Of a stretch of DNA of 64,000 nt, positions 38,300 through 47,542 are shown one piece after another. A program made the position numbers and the translations under genes. The stretch's first letter is position 1. The number at the start of each line of letters is the position of its first letter. Below the pieces are notes generated by a model. The model worked only from the letters and a program-made list of their open reading frames with translations. It did not search any database and was not told the DNA's origin. Source of the stretch: Enterobacterales bacterium CwR94 (lineage in GTDB: Bacteria > Pseudomonadota > Gammaproteobacteria > Enterobacterales > Enterobacteriaceae); contig KZ478062.1 of the NCBI GenBank assembly GCA_002837195.1, positions 372,001 to 436,000 on the forward strand, given 5' to 3'.

Positions 38300-40855
38300 T
38301 CAGAACAACTCTTGCGATTCACCGTTACTGATTACGGTCGTGCCTGCATCGCGCACCGAATACTCTGTCGGCTGCGTGCCGTCAATAAAGTATTCCTGAC
38401 GCGTATTGCCGCCGCCGTTTGCCAGTTTACCGGTGCCACGATCAATGGTCACCGAGACCACGCCTTCCGGCGGCGTCAACGGCTCTTGCGGCAAGCCATT
38501 AAGCGCGGCTTTCATAAAATCGTCCCACGCAGGCTGTGCACTTTTTGCCCCACCTTCGTAGCCCGAAATCTGGTTCGGAATAGCCCCGGATGCGGTGGTA
38601 CGGCCAAGATCGCGGCGGTGATCGTCAAAACCAATCCACACCGACGTCACGGTCTCCGGGCCATAACCTGAAAACCAGGCGTCTTTCGAACTGTTGGTGG
38701 TACCGGTTTTACCGCCGATATCGTTACGTCCGATATCGCGTCCGGCACGCCAACCGGTGCCCATCCAACCCGGTTCACCAAAGATGTTGCTGTTGAGCGC
38801 ACTTTTAATCAGGAAGGACAGCGGTGTGTTAATCACGTGCGGCGCATACTGTTGCTGCGCCTGCTGCTGTGCCTGGGCATTGGTGATTTGCTCCAACTCT
38901 GGCTGCGGCACGGCGCTGTTCGGCGAGTGTTGCGACACTGCGACGTTTTCCACACTCTCTTCACTCAGGGCAACTGCTTTCTGTGTTTGTCCGTAAATCA
39001 CGGGCAAGTTACAGCTTGGGCACGCGATCTTCGGCTTGGCTTCAAACAGCGGTTTACCCTGTTCGTCCTCAATCTTAGCGATAAAGTACGGATCCACCAG
39101 GAAGCCACCGTTTGCCATCACCGCATAGCCGCGTACCAACTGCATCGGTGTAAACGAAGCGGAACCCAGTGCCAGTGATTCGGTGTGCACGATGTTTTGC
39201 GCCGGGAAGCCAAAGCGCTGCAAATATTCTGCGGCGTAATCGACGCCCATCGCACGCATGGCACGAACCATCACGACGTTCTTCGACTCACCCAAGCCCT
39301 GACGCAGACGAATAGGACCATCGTAGCGGGCAGGCGAGTTTTTCGGGCGCCAGTCGGAGCCTGCGCCCGCATCCCAACGAGAAATAGGCACGTCGTTCAG
39401 GATGGAGGCCAGTGTCAGTCCGCGATCCATCGCCGCAGTGTACAGGAATGGCTTGATGTTTGAGCCCACCTGACGCAGTGCCTGCGTGGCGCGGTTAAAT
39501 TTGCTCTGGTTGAAATCAAAGCCACCAACCAGCGCTTTTACCGCACCGTTGGTTGGATCCAGCGAAACCAGCGCTGAATTGACGTCAGGGACTTGTGCCA
39601 GCCACCATTCGCTCTCTTGTTGACGTACCCAAATCTGCTGACCGGGCTGTAGCACCTGAGAGACGCTACGTGGCGTTGCCCCTTGTGCGGTATCGGAGCG
39701 GAAAGGGCGTGCCCAGCGGACACCTTTCATGCTGAGAGAAACCGTGCTGCCATCGCGCATCAGCGCGGTGGCTTCGTCGGTTTTTGCACTGGTGACCACC
39801 GCCGGATACAGCGGTCCATACACCGGTAACGCTTTCAGCGTATCCAGTATTTGATCTTGCGACCATGCGCTCTCACCCACTTTCCACAGCACATTGGCGG
39901 GGCCACGGTAACCGTGACGCATATCGTACGCCAGGACATTGTCTTGCACTGACTTTTGCGCGGCTAACTGGACTTTGCGGGTGATGGTGGTGGTAATGCG
40001 ATAGCCATCTTCATAGGCATTCTCACCATAACGCTTCACCATTTCCTGACGCACCATTTCGGTCAGATACGGCGCTGAAAACGCAATTTCTGGCGCGTGA
40101 TAAGAGGCATCGATTTTTTCGCTACGTGCCTGGTCATACTGCGCCCGTGTGATATCACCCTGGCTCAGCATACGCGACAGCACCACGTTACGGCGGGCAA
40201 GCGCGCGCTCTGGCGAATAAAGCGGATTAAAGGTGGACGGTGCTTTTGGCAGGCCCGCGATCATCGCCATTTCACTGAGCGTCAGGTCATTGACCTCTTT
40301 GCCAAAGTAAACGTGTGCTGCGGCCCCGACGCCATAGGCGCGATAACCCAGATAGATCTTGTTCAGGTAGAGTTCCAGGATCTCATCTTTATTCAGCAAT
40401 TGCTCAATACGAATCGCCAGAAACACTTCCTTGATCTTACGCACCAGCGTTTTTTCGGGGCTTAAGAAGAAGTTACGTGCCAACTGCTGTGTGATGGTAC
40501 TGGCACCTTGCGAAGCATGACCTGAAACCAAGGCGATGCTGGCGGCACGGAAAATACCCACCGGATCCACACCGTGGTGTTCATAAAAACGGCTGTCTTC
40601 GGTCGCGATAAACGCTTTGACCATCAGCGGAGGCGTTTGCGCAAGCGTCAGCGGAATACGTCGCTTTTCGCCGTATTGCGCAATCAACTCGCCATCGGCG
40701 CTATAAACCTGCATGGGGGTCTGCAGCCGCACATCTTTCAGCGTGGCGACATCGGGTAACTGCGGCTCAATATATTTGTATAAGCCATAAACCGAGCCAG
40801 CTCCCAGCAAAATGCAACAGATTGCAAGGATGAATAAATACTTTACGAACTTCAC
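38300..40855 (-). CDS. mrcA: Penicillin-binding protein 1A (peptidoglycan glycosyltransferase/transpeptidase)
   Basis: 851 residues from the GTG at 40855, which matches the E. coli start and has GGGA about eight bases ahead; an ATG eight codons upstream lacks a ribosome site. A class A PBP: membrane anchor (residues 6-25), GT51 domain with catalytic Glu in AFIATEDSRFYEHHGVD and ASTITQQLARNFF, an OB-like insert, then the transpeptidase with SxxK in GSNIKPFL, SKN in LGESKNVV and KTGTTNSSKD. It makes and cross-links glycan strands from lipid II in the periplasm. Divergent from hofM. Confidence 0.96.
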   Translation of the reverse strand: MKFVKYLFILAICCILLGAGSVYGLYKYIEPQLPDVATLKDVRLQTPMQVYSADGELIAQYGEKRRIPLTLAQTPPLMVKAFIATEDSRFYEHHGVDPVGIFRAASIALVSGHASQGASTITQQLARNFFLSPEKTLVRKIKEVFLAIRIEQLLNKDEILELYLNKIYLGYRAYGVGAAAHVYFGKEVNDLTLSEMAMIAGLPKAPSTFNPLYSPERALARRNVVLSRMLSQGDITRAQYDQARSEKIDASYHAPEIAFSAPYLTEMVRQEMVKRYGENAYEDGYRITTTITRKVQLAAQKSVQDNVLAYDMRHGYRGPANVLWKVGESAWSQDQILDTLKALPVYGPLYPAVVTSAKTDEATALMRDGSTVSLSMKGVRWARPFRSDTAQGATPRSVSQVLQPGQQIWVRQQESEWWLAQVPDVNSALVSLDPTNGAVKALVGGFDFNQSKFNRATQALRQVGSNIKPFLYTAAMDRGLTLASILNDVPISRWDAGAGSDWRPKNSPARYDGPIRLRQGLGESKNVVMVRAMRAMGVDYAAEYLQRFGFPAQNIVHTESLALGSASFTPMQLVRGYAVMANGGFLVDPYFIAKIEDEQGKPLFEAKPKIACPSCNLPVIYGQTQKAVALSEESVENVAVSQHSPNSAVPQPELEQITNAQAQQQAQQQYAPHVINTPLSFLIKSALNSNIFGEPGWMGTGWRAGRDIGRNDIGGKTGTTNSSKDAWFSGYGPETVTSVWIGFDDHRRDLGRTTASGAIPNQISGYEGGAKSAQPAWDDFMKAALNGLPQEPLTPPEGVVSVTIDRGTGKLANGGGNTRQEYFIDGTQPTEYSVRDAGTTVISNGESQELF

Positions 40856-40973
40856 CTGAGAATTCCCATTTAATGTCATTTGGGCAGTTTATAAACAACC
40901 GCGCAGTAGTATAAAGGCAAGTCAGACGCTTGGATACGTCCGCGGCAATAAACTGACGCCAGGGAGAGGGCAA

Positions 40974-41789
40974 ATGGCTTACCGCACATGGCAAGTGGGA
41001 TTAGATATTCAGAATGGTCAGCTCTGCGCCGTCGCTGTACAACGCTGCCGGCGCGGCTGGCAGCTACGTCATTGGTGGCGGCAATCGCTTCCTGAACTCA
41101 AGGTCCATAACGGCGTGCTGTCCCTGACGGAACCGCTGGTCACCGCGCTGCGTGACTGGCGGCGTCAGCTACCGCGCCACGTATCATTGCGGGTTGGCTT
41201 TCCTCCCCATTCGGTGCAACAACACCTTTTAACTTCCCCGGCGCTTCGCTTGTGCGCGGCAGATCGTAACAATTACGTGATGGCCAGTGCGAGACGATTA
41301 TTCCCAATTGAGCTCAACGCGCTGGCACTGGATTACCGTGCCGCATCGCACACGCAGCCCCTCTGTCTGACCGCCACGCGGCGGGAAACACTGGACAGTT
41401 GGCTAACCGTGTTGCATGCCGCGGGAATCGTCCCGGAGGTTATGGAACTGTCACCCAATGCACTGCGTGCGCTGGCTTATGCGCTTGACCTGCCGACTGA
41501 TGCCGCGTTGGTGTTTCACACGTCGGATCATTGGCTCTGGTACTGCCCGTCAAACGGTGCGCCTGCCGGGGGATGGCACGATGCCACGGATTTTGCGGCG
41601 TTGCGTGAACAAACGTTTCCTCATGCCCGCCACGTGTGGTTCAGCGCCGCGCAGCCAATGACGCAGCCGGAAGGCACGCAACCGTTGTTGCCCTTTCAGG
41701 CACTGGCGGTTCGCCATCTGCCGTTACCCAGGGAAGAAGGCCCGTTTTCTTTAGCGGTTGGGCTGGCATTACGCCCGGAGGACAGCTAA
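40974..41789 (+). CDS. hofM: PilM-like assembly protein HofM
   Basis: 271 residues. An actin-fold PilM-type protein: VGLDIQNGQLCAVAV at the N-terminus is the phosphate-loop strand, and ELSPNALRALAYAL and AVGLALRPE match the later subdomains. In type IV pilus systems PilM is the cytoplasmic platform binding PilN. In E. coli the hof genes are needed to use DNA as nutrient. It is the first gene of hofMNOPQ, with a TAATG stop-start overlap to hofN. Confidence 0.9.
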   Translation: MAYRTWQVGLDIQNGQLCAVAVQRCRRGWQLRHWWRQSLPELKVHNGVLSLTEPLVTALRDWRRQLPRHVSLRVGFPPHSVQQHLLTSPALRLCAADRNNYVMASARRLFPIELNALALDYRAASHTQPLCLTATRRETLDSWLTVLHAAGIVPEVMELSPNALRALAYALDLPTDAALVFHTSDHWLWYCPSNGAPAGGWHDATDFAALREQTFPHARHVWFSAAQPMTQPEGTQPLLPFQALAVRHLPLPREEGPFSLAVGLALRPEDS

Positions 41790-42313
41790 TGGTCTGGGTC
41801 AATTTTATGCCGTGGCGACAGCGGCAACAGCGCCAGCGCTTACGCCATTTTTGCGGGTTACAGTTAGCGCCCTTTCTCGGTCTGATGCTGGCGTTAAGTC
41901 TGCTGCAGGGGCGTGATTATGGGGAGCGTGAACAGCAGCGTAGTCAGCATGCGATATGGCAAGAGGCAACGGCACTGCTGCAGCAGCGGCTGACAGAAGT
42001 TGAGCAAGAACAACGCCTGCGTGATGAGGTGCAGGCAAAGTGGCGCAGCTTGCAGGCGCGTCGCGAGCAGCGTCTGCGCCAACTGGCTGCGCTAACGGCA
42101 CTGGGGGCCTCGCTGCCCGAGACACTGTGGCTGACTCGCCTCGCATGGCAAGCAGGGCGTTTGACGCTGCAAGGGCGCGCACTTGCCCCGGAGGCGGCTG
42201 AAAACTGGCGACAGACGCTGACTTCGCATTATCGCGTCGGGCCACTCCAGCAAAATGCGCCCACCGCAGCGATGTATGATTTCACCCTGAATGTGGCAGA
42301 AATCCATGAGTAG
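41789..42313 (+). CDS. hofN: PilN-like assembly protein HofN
   Basis: 174 residues; the start at 41789 overlaps the hofM stop by one base. A PilN-type bitopic protein: the short cytoplasmic start VNFMPWRQRQQRQRLRHF holds the NxLPWR-like PilM-binding motif, followed by one membrane segment (about 24-40), a long coiled coil and a small periplasmic domain. It overlaps hofO by eight bases. Confidence 0.88.
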   Translation: MVWVNFMPWRQRQQRQRLRHFCGLQLAPFLGLMLALSLLQGRDYGEREQQRSQHAIWQEATALLQQRLTEVEQEQRLRDEVQAKWRSLQARREQRLRQLAALTALGASLPETLWLTRLAWQAGRLTLQGRALAPEAAENWRQTLTSHYRVGPLQQNAPTAAMYDFTLNVAEIHE

Positions 42314-42776
42314 CGTTATCTGGCGACGTTTTAGATGGCCACTGGTGCTGCTGGTGACGGCTTGCTGTCTGACGGGCGCGAGTGTGCATTGGCAGCGGCA
42401 GGCTAACCAACAACTGCAGCAACACACTCTGCATATACACCAGCAGTACGATGCCGTTCACCGTGCGCTGCTCGCGATGCCTTCGCTCACCGCGTTACGT
42501 GAGGAGCATCTGCGGTTACGTCAGCAACTGGCGGCGCAGGCTGATGGCGAGCAATTCGCTGTCGATGTAAAGCGCATGGAACAGATTGAGGTGCTGGCCT
42601 GGCAACAGGATACCGAGGTTATTCATACCCAGATTGCGCTGAATTGGGCCTCGTCGCTGCAGGTCCTGCAAGCGTTTACGGCGCAGTTATTGGCCTGGCG
42701 TCTGCAGCAACTCACATTGCGTCTCGCTGATGCGCAATTGCTGATGGAACTGGAGTGGCGTTATGTGGCGCCTTGA
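42306..42776 (+). CDS. hofO: PilO-like assembly protein HofO
   Basis: 156 residues from the ATG at 42306. One membrane segment (about residues 12-28) is followed by a Gln/His-rich coiled coil and a short C-terminal domain, the plan of PilO proteins, which pair with PilN in the periplasm. The sequence is poorly conserved, as usual for HofO; the call rests mainly on topology and operon position. It overlaps hofN and hofP. Confidence 0.8.
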   Translation: MSSVIWRRFRWPLVLLVTACCLTGASVHWQRQANQQLQQHTLHIHQQYDAVHRALLAMPSLTALREEHLRLRQQLAAQADGEQFAVDVKRMEQIEVLAWQQDTEVIHTQIALNWASSLQVLQAFTAQLLAWRLQQLTLRLADAQLLMELEWRYVAP

Positions 42777-43191
42777 GCTGTGTTTCATCGGCTTCCTCGC
42801 GTCGGTCAGCGTGCAAGCCAGAGATCCTTTTACGCCACCCGTTGCCCTCCGCTGCCTCACCGACACGCAGCCGTGGGCTCAATGGCGTTTGCTGGGGATT
42901 AGCCAGAGCAGCGCGCAAACGCTGGCCTGGTTTGTTTCGCCGCAGGGAGAGCTCACCGGATTGCGGGCCAGCGAGCCATTGGGCGAAGACGCCTGGCGCA
43001 TTGTCAGTGTGCAGCGCTATGCGGTGGTGCTACAGCGCTTTGCACCCTGTGAGAACCAATTTCATGTTTTACACCTGCCAGGAGGCAACGATGAAAAGGA
43101 TAGCGACAGGCAGCCTGCTGCTGCTCGCGCTGCTCGTGCAACCGCTGAACGCCAAAATCTCGCTGGTGTTCGACAACGCCCCGGTCGATAA
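42763..43191 (+). CDS. hofP: PilP-like protein HofP
   Basis: 142 residues; the ATG overlaps the end of hofO by 14 bases and GGAG is upstream. The N-terminal hydrophobic segment MWRLELCFIGFLASVSVQAR looks like a signal peptide; RDPFTPP is the PilP-type start of the mature part (E. coli HofP has RDPFKPP). The last 33 or so codons overlap hofQ in another frame, so this basic, Ala/Arg-rich tail is probably of little structural importance. Confidence 0.82.
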   Translation: MWRLELCFIGFLASVSVQARDPFTPPVALRCLTDTQPWAQWRLLGISQSSAQTLAWFVSPQGELTGLRASEPLGEDAWRIVSVQRYAVVLQRFAPCENQFHVLHLPGGNDEKDSDRQPAAARAARATAERQNLAGVRQRPGR

Positions 43192-44374
43192 AATTTTGCA
43201 GGCGTTGGCGCGCCATCAGGGATTAAATCTGGCGATTGCGCCGGGCGTGAGCGGCGAGTTATCGCTAAATCTGTTGGCGGTTCCCTGGTCACAGGCACTG
43301 CGGGTTGTCACGCGGATGACCCAACTGGTCAGTCAACGAGAGGGCGAGGTACTGCTGATTTGGCCGCAAAGTTGGCAGCGCGAAGCCGTGGCGCAAGAGA
43401 AAGCCCGTAAGGCAGCGGCATTAGCCCGTCAACCCATGGAAAACCAGCGTATTGCACTGCGATGGGCTGATATTCGCGCGGTAGGCGACAGCTTGCAGGC
43501 TGAGCGCGATAAGTTGATGACACCCGGCGGCAGTATCACGCTGGACAGTCGCACTAATGCGTTACTGCTGCGCGACACCAAAGCGGCTTTGAAAAGAGTG
43601 GTTGCCTGGGTGAATGCACTGGATGTGCCGGTGGCGCAAATTGAACTGGCAGCGCATATCGTGGCCATCAGCTCAGATCGCTTGCATGAGCTGGGTGTTA
43701 GTTGGGGATTGAGTGAGAGCACCGCCGCTTCACCTGCATCTGCATATGCGCCCGGCGTGAGCGCCGCAGATGTTGGGCTGGCGGTTAGCAATCCCGCAGG
43801 ACGGTTGGGCATGAATATTGCGCGCATTGAAGGACGCCTGTTAGATCTGCAATTAAGCGCGCTGGAGCGCCAAAACCAGCTTGATATTATTGCCAGCCCC
43901 CGCCTGTTTACCTCGCACCAACAGCCCGCCAGCATCAAGCAGGGCACCGAGATCCCCTATGAAGTCTCCAGCGGCTCGACGGGGGCCACCGCCATCGAGT
44001 TTCGCGAAGCGGTACTCGGCATGGCGGTCACGCCAGTGGTGCAACCGGATGATCGTATTTTGCTTAAACTGCATATCAGCCAAAATTTACCTGGGCGCAG
44101 CATTCGTGGTGATGAAAAAGAGCTACTGACGATTGATAAGCAGGAAATTGATACCCAAGTTGTAGTGCGCAATGGCGAAACGCTGGCGCTGGGTGGCATT
44201 TTCCAGCAGCAAAAAATGCAGGGCCGCGAAGAGGTGCCAGGCTTAGGGCAGTTGCCCCTGATCGGCGGGCTGTTTCGTCACAGCGTGAAAGAGCGAAAAC
44301 GTCGCGAACTGGTGATCTTTATCACTCCTCGCTTGGTGAAGGACGACGTGAAAATGGTTTCGCAAGGTGAGTAG
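43091..44374 (+). CDS. hofQ: Secretin-family outer-membrane protein HofQ
   Basis: 427 residues (E. coli 412). The start at 43091 has AGGAGG with ideal spacing; a longer in-frame open stretch from 42755 runs through hofP and is rejected. Signal peptide (residues 1-20), a secretin N0-like domain (VDKILQALARHQGLNLAIAP), an N1 module (SRTNALLLRDTKAALKRV) and the secretin core (IASPRLFTSHQQPASIKQGTEIPYEVSSG split over residues 270-300, then ETLALGGIF and VIFITPRLV). It would form an outer-membrane channel for DNA uptake or pili. Last gene of the hof operon. Confidence 0.93.
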   Translation: MKRIATGSLLLLALLVQPLNAKISLVFDNAPVDKILQALARHQGLNLAIAPGVSGELSLNLLAVPWSQALRVVTRMTQLVSQREGEVLLIWPQSWQREAVAQEKARKAAALARQPMENQRIALRWADIRAVGDSLQAERDKLMTPGGSITLDSRTNALLLRDTKAALKRVVAWVNALDVPVAQIELAAHIVAISSDRLHELGVSWGLSESTAASPASAYAPGVSAADVGLAVSNPAGRLGMNIARIEGRLLDLQLSALERQNQLDIIASPRLFTSHQQPASIKQGTEIPYEVSSGSTGATAIEFREAVLGMAVTPVVQPDDRILLKLHISQNLPGRSIRGDEKELLTIDKQEIDTQVVVRNGETLALGGIFQQQKMQGREEVPGLGQLPLIGGLFRHSVKERKRRELVIFITPRLVKDDVKMVSQGE

Positions 44375-44737
44375 TTTCTGAAGATAAGACGCTAATTGAA
44401 CCTGTTAAGTGGATCAAATTTGACGTGAGGCACGAATTGGCTTACAAGGTTTAGCGATTTTATTACCGAATTATGTCGTCATAAAAGATGGCTGTGTTTC
44501 AGTAAAGCCTTGTGGCTCTTACTGCGCGCCGTGATGGCATTGTCTGGATCAGGGACCAGGCGAGTCGGTAATGGCTTAACCGTGCGGATTCCGGTTGCCA
44601 AACGGCCTTGAGTGTTGAGATAATTTTCAATCTGACTCTCGCACTATCGCTCATGAGGTTTCAGTTCATGTCCCATCCACGCAAATGCGTTTTAGGGTGG
44701 GGATTCATCAACGAATTGTCTTAGTAATACCAAAAAA
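44375..44737. other. hofQ-aroK intergenic region with leader hairpin
   Basis: About 360 bases with no gene; it should hold the aroK promoter. At 44671-44701 there is a nested inverted repeat: ACGCA (44679-44683) with TGCGT (44686-44690), flanked by CCCATCC and GGGTGGG, 35 bases before the aroK start. The ribosome site of aroK is weak (AATACCAAAAAA). Confidence 0.45.
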
Positions 44738-45259
44738 ATGGCAGAGAAACGCAATATCTTTCTGGTTGGACCCATGGGTGCCGGCAAAAGCACTATTGGT
44801 CGTCAGTTAGCTCAACAACTCAATATGGAGTTTTTCGACTCCGATCAAGAAATTGAGCGACGTACCGGAGCTGATGTGGGCTGGGTTTTCGACGTTGAAG
44901 GCGAAGCAGGTTTTCGCGATCGCGAAGAGAAAATCATTAACGAACTGACGGAAAAGCAGGGCATTGTGCTGGCCACTGGCGGCGGCTCTGTAAAGTCTCG
45001 TGAAACACGTAATCGCCTCTCCGCGCGTGGTGTCGTTGTCTATTTAGAGACCACTATCGAGAAGCAATTAGCGCGCACGCAGCGTGATAAAAAACGCCCA
45101 CTGCTGCAGGTTGATAGCCCGCCGCGTGAGGTGTTAGAAGCGCTGGCTGACGAACGCAATCCAATGTACGAAGAGATTGCAGACGTCACTATCCGCACCG
45201 ATGACCAAAGCGCGAAAGTGGTAGCAAACCAAATTATCGCCATGCTGGAAAAGCGCTGA
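44738..45259 (+). CDS. aroK: Shikimate kinase I
   Basis: 173 residues, as in E. coli. It phosphorylates shikimate at O3 with ATP. Walker [10 protein letters not shown] is at residues 11-19; the substrate-binding motif is [23 protein letters not shown] follows, and [11 protein letters not shown] holds the shikimate-contact Gly. The lid Arg lies in [11 protein letters not shown]. It starts the aroK-aroB-damX-dam-rpe-gph-trpS cluster. Confidence 0.97.
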   Translation: MAEKRNIFLVGPMGAGKSTIGRQLAQQLNMEFFDSDQEIERRTGADVGWVFDVEGEAGFRDREEKIINELTEKQGIVLATGGGSVKSRETRNRLSARGVVVYLETTIEKQLARTQRDKKRPLLQVDSPPREVLEALADERNPMYEEIADVTIRTDDQSAKVVANQIIAMLEKR

Positions 45260-45306
45260 TCCTGGCTCAATCCCCCGGCTTAACCGTTTAACAAGGTCTC
45301 CACGTC

Positions 45307-46395
45307 ATGGAAAGCATCACCGTTTCACTGGGGGAGCGTAGTTACCCCATCAATATCGCTGCGGGACTGTTTCAGGACTCGACATCCTTCTGGCCGCTGA
45401 AAGCGGGTGATGCCGCCATGATCGTGACCAACGAAACGTTGGCACCCCGTTATCTTGACAACCTGTGCTCACTGCTCAGTGATGCCGGTGTGAAAGTCGA
45501 TCGGGTGATCCTGCCTGACGGCGAGCAATACAAGACGCTGGCGGTGATGGAGCAAGTCTTTACCGCATTACTGCAAAAACCCCACGGACGTGACACCACG
45601 TTAATCGCGTTGGGTGGCGGCGTGATTGGCGATCTTACCGGATTTGCCGCCGCCAGCTATCAACGCGGTGTCCGCTTTATTCAAGTGCCTACGACACTGT
45701 TGTCACAAGTTGACTCCTCTGTCGGCGGCAAAACGGCTGTCAACCATCCGCTCGGCAAGAACATGATTGGCGCGTTCTATCAGCCCGCTTCGGTGGTTAT
45801 CGATCTCGATTGTCTGAAAACCCTGCCTCCACGTGAGCTGGCATCCGGACTGGCTGAAGTCATTAAGTACGGCATCATCCTCGATGAGGCCTTCTTCTGC
45901 TGGTTAGAAGAACACATTGATGATTTGCTCGCCCTGGAGCCCAAGGCCATGGCCTGGTGTATTCGTCGTTGCTGCGAGCTGAAAGCGGAAGTGGTGGCGG
46001 CGGATGAACGCGAAACCGGTTTACGTGCCCTGCTTAATCTTGGTCATACCTTTGGTCACGCTATTGAAGCGGAAATGGGTTATGGCAACTGGCTGCACGG
46101 TGAAGCTGTCGCTGCGGGCATGGTGATGGCCGCGCGCACTGCGGAGCGTCTGGGTCAATTTACCCCGGCTCAAACGGATCGCATCAAAGCACTGTTAACG
46201 CGTGCCGGTTTGCCGGTCAATGGCCCTGCCAGCATGACGGCAGAAGCCTATCTGCCGCACATGATGCGCGATAAAAAAGTGCTTGCAGGTGAACTGCGTT
46301 TGGTTTTACCCCTCACTATCGGTACAGCAGAAGTGCGTGGCGGCGTAGCGCATGATATTGTTTTAGCCGCGATAAAAGACTGCGCAGCGCAGTAA
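45307..46395 (+). CDS. aroB: 3-dehydroquinate synthase
   Basis: 362 residues, as in E. coli. It cyclises DAHP to 3-dehydroquinate using NAD and a divalent metal. NAD-binding [10 protein letters not shown] and [21 protein letters not shown] are present, [21 protein letters not shown] is the substrate site, and the zinc ligands are the Glu of GLAEVIKYG and His residues of [11 protein letters not shown] and [15 protein letters not shown] lies before the ATG. It is 47 bases after aroK. Confidence 0.97.
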   Translation: MESITVSLGERSYPINIAAGLFQDSTSFWPLKAGDAAMIVTNETLAPRYLDNLCSLLSDAGVKVDRVILPDGEQYKTLAVMEQVFTALLQKPHGRDTTLIALGGGVIGDLTGFAAASYQRGVRFIQVPTTLLSQVDSSVGGKTAVNHPLGKNMIGAFYQPASVVIDLDCLKTLPPRELASGLAEVIKYGIILDEAFFCWLEEHIDDLLALEPKAMAWCIRRCCELKAEVVAADERETGLRALLNLGHTFGHAIEAEMGYGNWLHGEAVAAGMVMAARTAERLGQFTPAQTDRIKALLTRAGLPVNGPASMTAEAYLPHMMRDKKVLAGELRLVLPLTIGTAEVRGGVAHDIVLAAIKDCAAQ

Positions 46396-46463
46396 TGTTT
46401 TTAAAAATGCAGTGAAGATCGACTCAGGATTGAGGTGATCGGCCGCAAAGGGGAGGTGGTGAA

Positions 46464-47420
46464 ATGGATGAGTTTAAGCCGGAAGACGAGTTAAAAGCTG
46501 ATACCAGTGATCGCCGCACTTCGCGCTCACGTCGTTCCAATACCGCGCCCAAAATGCCGGTATCACGTCAGCACATGATGATCGGCATCGGTATTCTGGT
46601 GCTGCTGTTATTGGTGGTGGGTATTGGTTCAGCCTTAAACGGGCCAGACAAGAGCAAAACCGGTGCACAGCCTACGCCAGCGACGAGTGGTGAGAAGAAT
46701 ATCGATCTTTCAAACTCGTCTTCAATGAGCAACAATTCGGCGTCCGCGCCGGAAAATGCTGCACCGTCACAACCTCCTGCGGATAACGCACAGAATCAGC
46801 AAAATATCGGCTTACCGCCGGTTTCTTCGACGCCAACAGAAGCACAGCCCGTCCCGACACCTCCTAATCAGCAACGTGTTGATCTGCCGGGTGACTTAAA
46901 TCAGGCGCTCAGTAACGATCAAGGCGCGGTGAACTCGGTGGCATCAGGGGCGCAAGAGAACGCGGGCTTGCCAACGGCTCCGGCTACCGTCAGCGGTGGG
47001 CGCAGTGAGAATGTCGAACCGGTGAAAAAATCGGAACCGCGTCAGCACGCTGCAACGCCTGCGAAGAAAGAGAGCGCGCCGAAACCGGTGGCGACGAAAC
47101 CTGCTGCCCATGAAACCCAGCCCGCGCGTAATACCGCGTCGGCAGGCAAAGCGGGTGCACTTCCTTCTGGCAGCTACACGCTGCAACTGAGCAGCGCGTC
47201 GCGTTCAGACACGCTGAACGCGTGGGCTAAAAAGCAAAACCTGTCGGGTTATCACGTGTATAAAACCACGCGTAATGGTCAGCCCTGGTATGTCTTAGTG
47301 AGCGGCTCGTATGCGTCGTCGGCCGATGCCAAACGCGCGGTGTCCACGCTGCCTGCAGAAGTGCAAGCGCAGAAACCGTGGGTAAAACCCGTCAGCCAGG
47401 TGAAGAAAGAAGCACAGTAA
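46464..47420 (+). CDS. damX: Cell-division SPOR-domain protein DamX, short form
   Basis: 318 residues against 428 in E. coli. The start MDEFKPEDELKADTSDRRT is almost identical to E. coli, but the long acidic cytoplasmic segment is missing: the membrane segment begins at residue 38 (MMIGIGILVLLLLVVGIG). A Ser/Pro/Gln-rich periplasmic linker follows, with LPPVSSTPTEAQ. The C-terminal SPOR domain (about 236-312; GSYTLQLSSAS and QPWYVLVSGSY) binds denuded septal glycan. GGGAGG precedes the ATG. Deletion relative to E. coli is visible; the effect is unknown. Confidence 0.93.
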   Translation: MDEFKPEDELKADTSDRRTSRSRRSNTAPKMPVSRQHMMIGIGILVLLLLVVGIGSALNGPDKSKTGAQPTPATSGEKNIDLSNSSSMSNNSASAPENAAPSQPPADNAQNQQNIGLPPVSSTPTEAQPVPTPPNQQRVDLPGDLNQALSNDQGAVNSVASGAQENAGLPTAPATVSGGRSENVEPVKKSEPRQHAATPAKKESAPKPVATKPAAHETQPARNTASAGKAGALPSGSYTLQLSSASRSDTLNAWAKKQNLSGYHVYKTTRNGQPWYVLVSGSYASSADAKRAVSTLPAEVQAQKPWVKPVSQVKKEAQ

Positions 47421-47453
47421 TCACGCTGTCAGCATCATCATGAAGTGGCACGT

Positions 47454-47477
47454 AAGCGGGTTATCTGACCCGCTTTT
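47454..47477 (+). terminator. Intrinsic terminator/attenuator between damX and dam
   Basis: AAGCGGGT (47454-47461) pairs with ACCCGCTT (47468-47475) around a 6-base loop, ending in TTTT. It lies inside a gene cluster thought to be cotranscribed, so it probably lowers read-through into dam and the genes after it. Confidence 0.65.
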
Positions 47478-47542
47478 CAATATAAAGCGCAATAGGTTAG
47501 CGGTAGCATCCGCAGCGATAAAGAGAATAAAGTTAACGCGGC

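Noticed and set aside
42755-43090. 112-codon N-terminal extension of hofQ
   Set aside because: It runs out of frame through hofP, whose own start and signal peptide are good, while hofQ has AGGAGG and a signal peptide at 43091.
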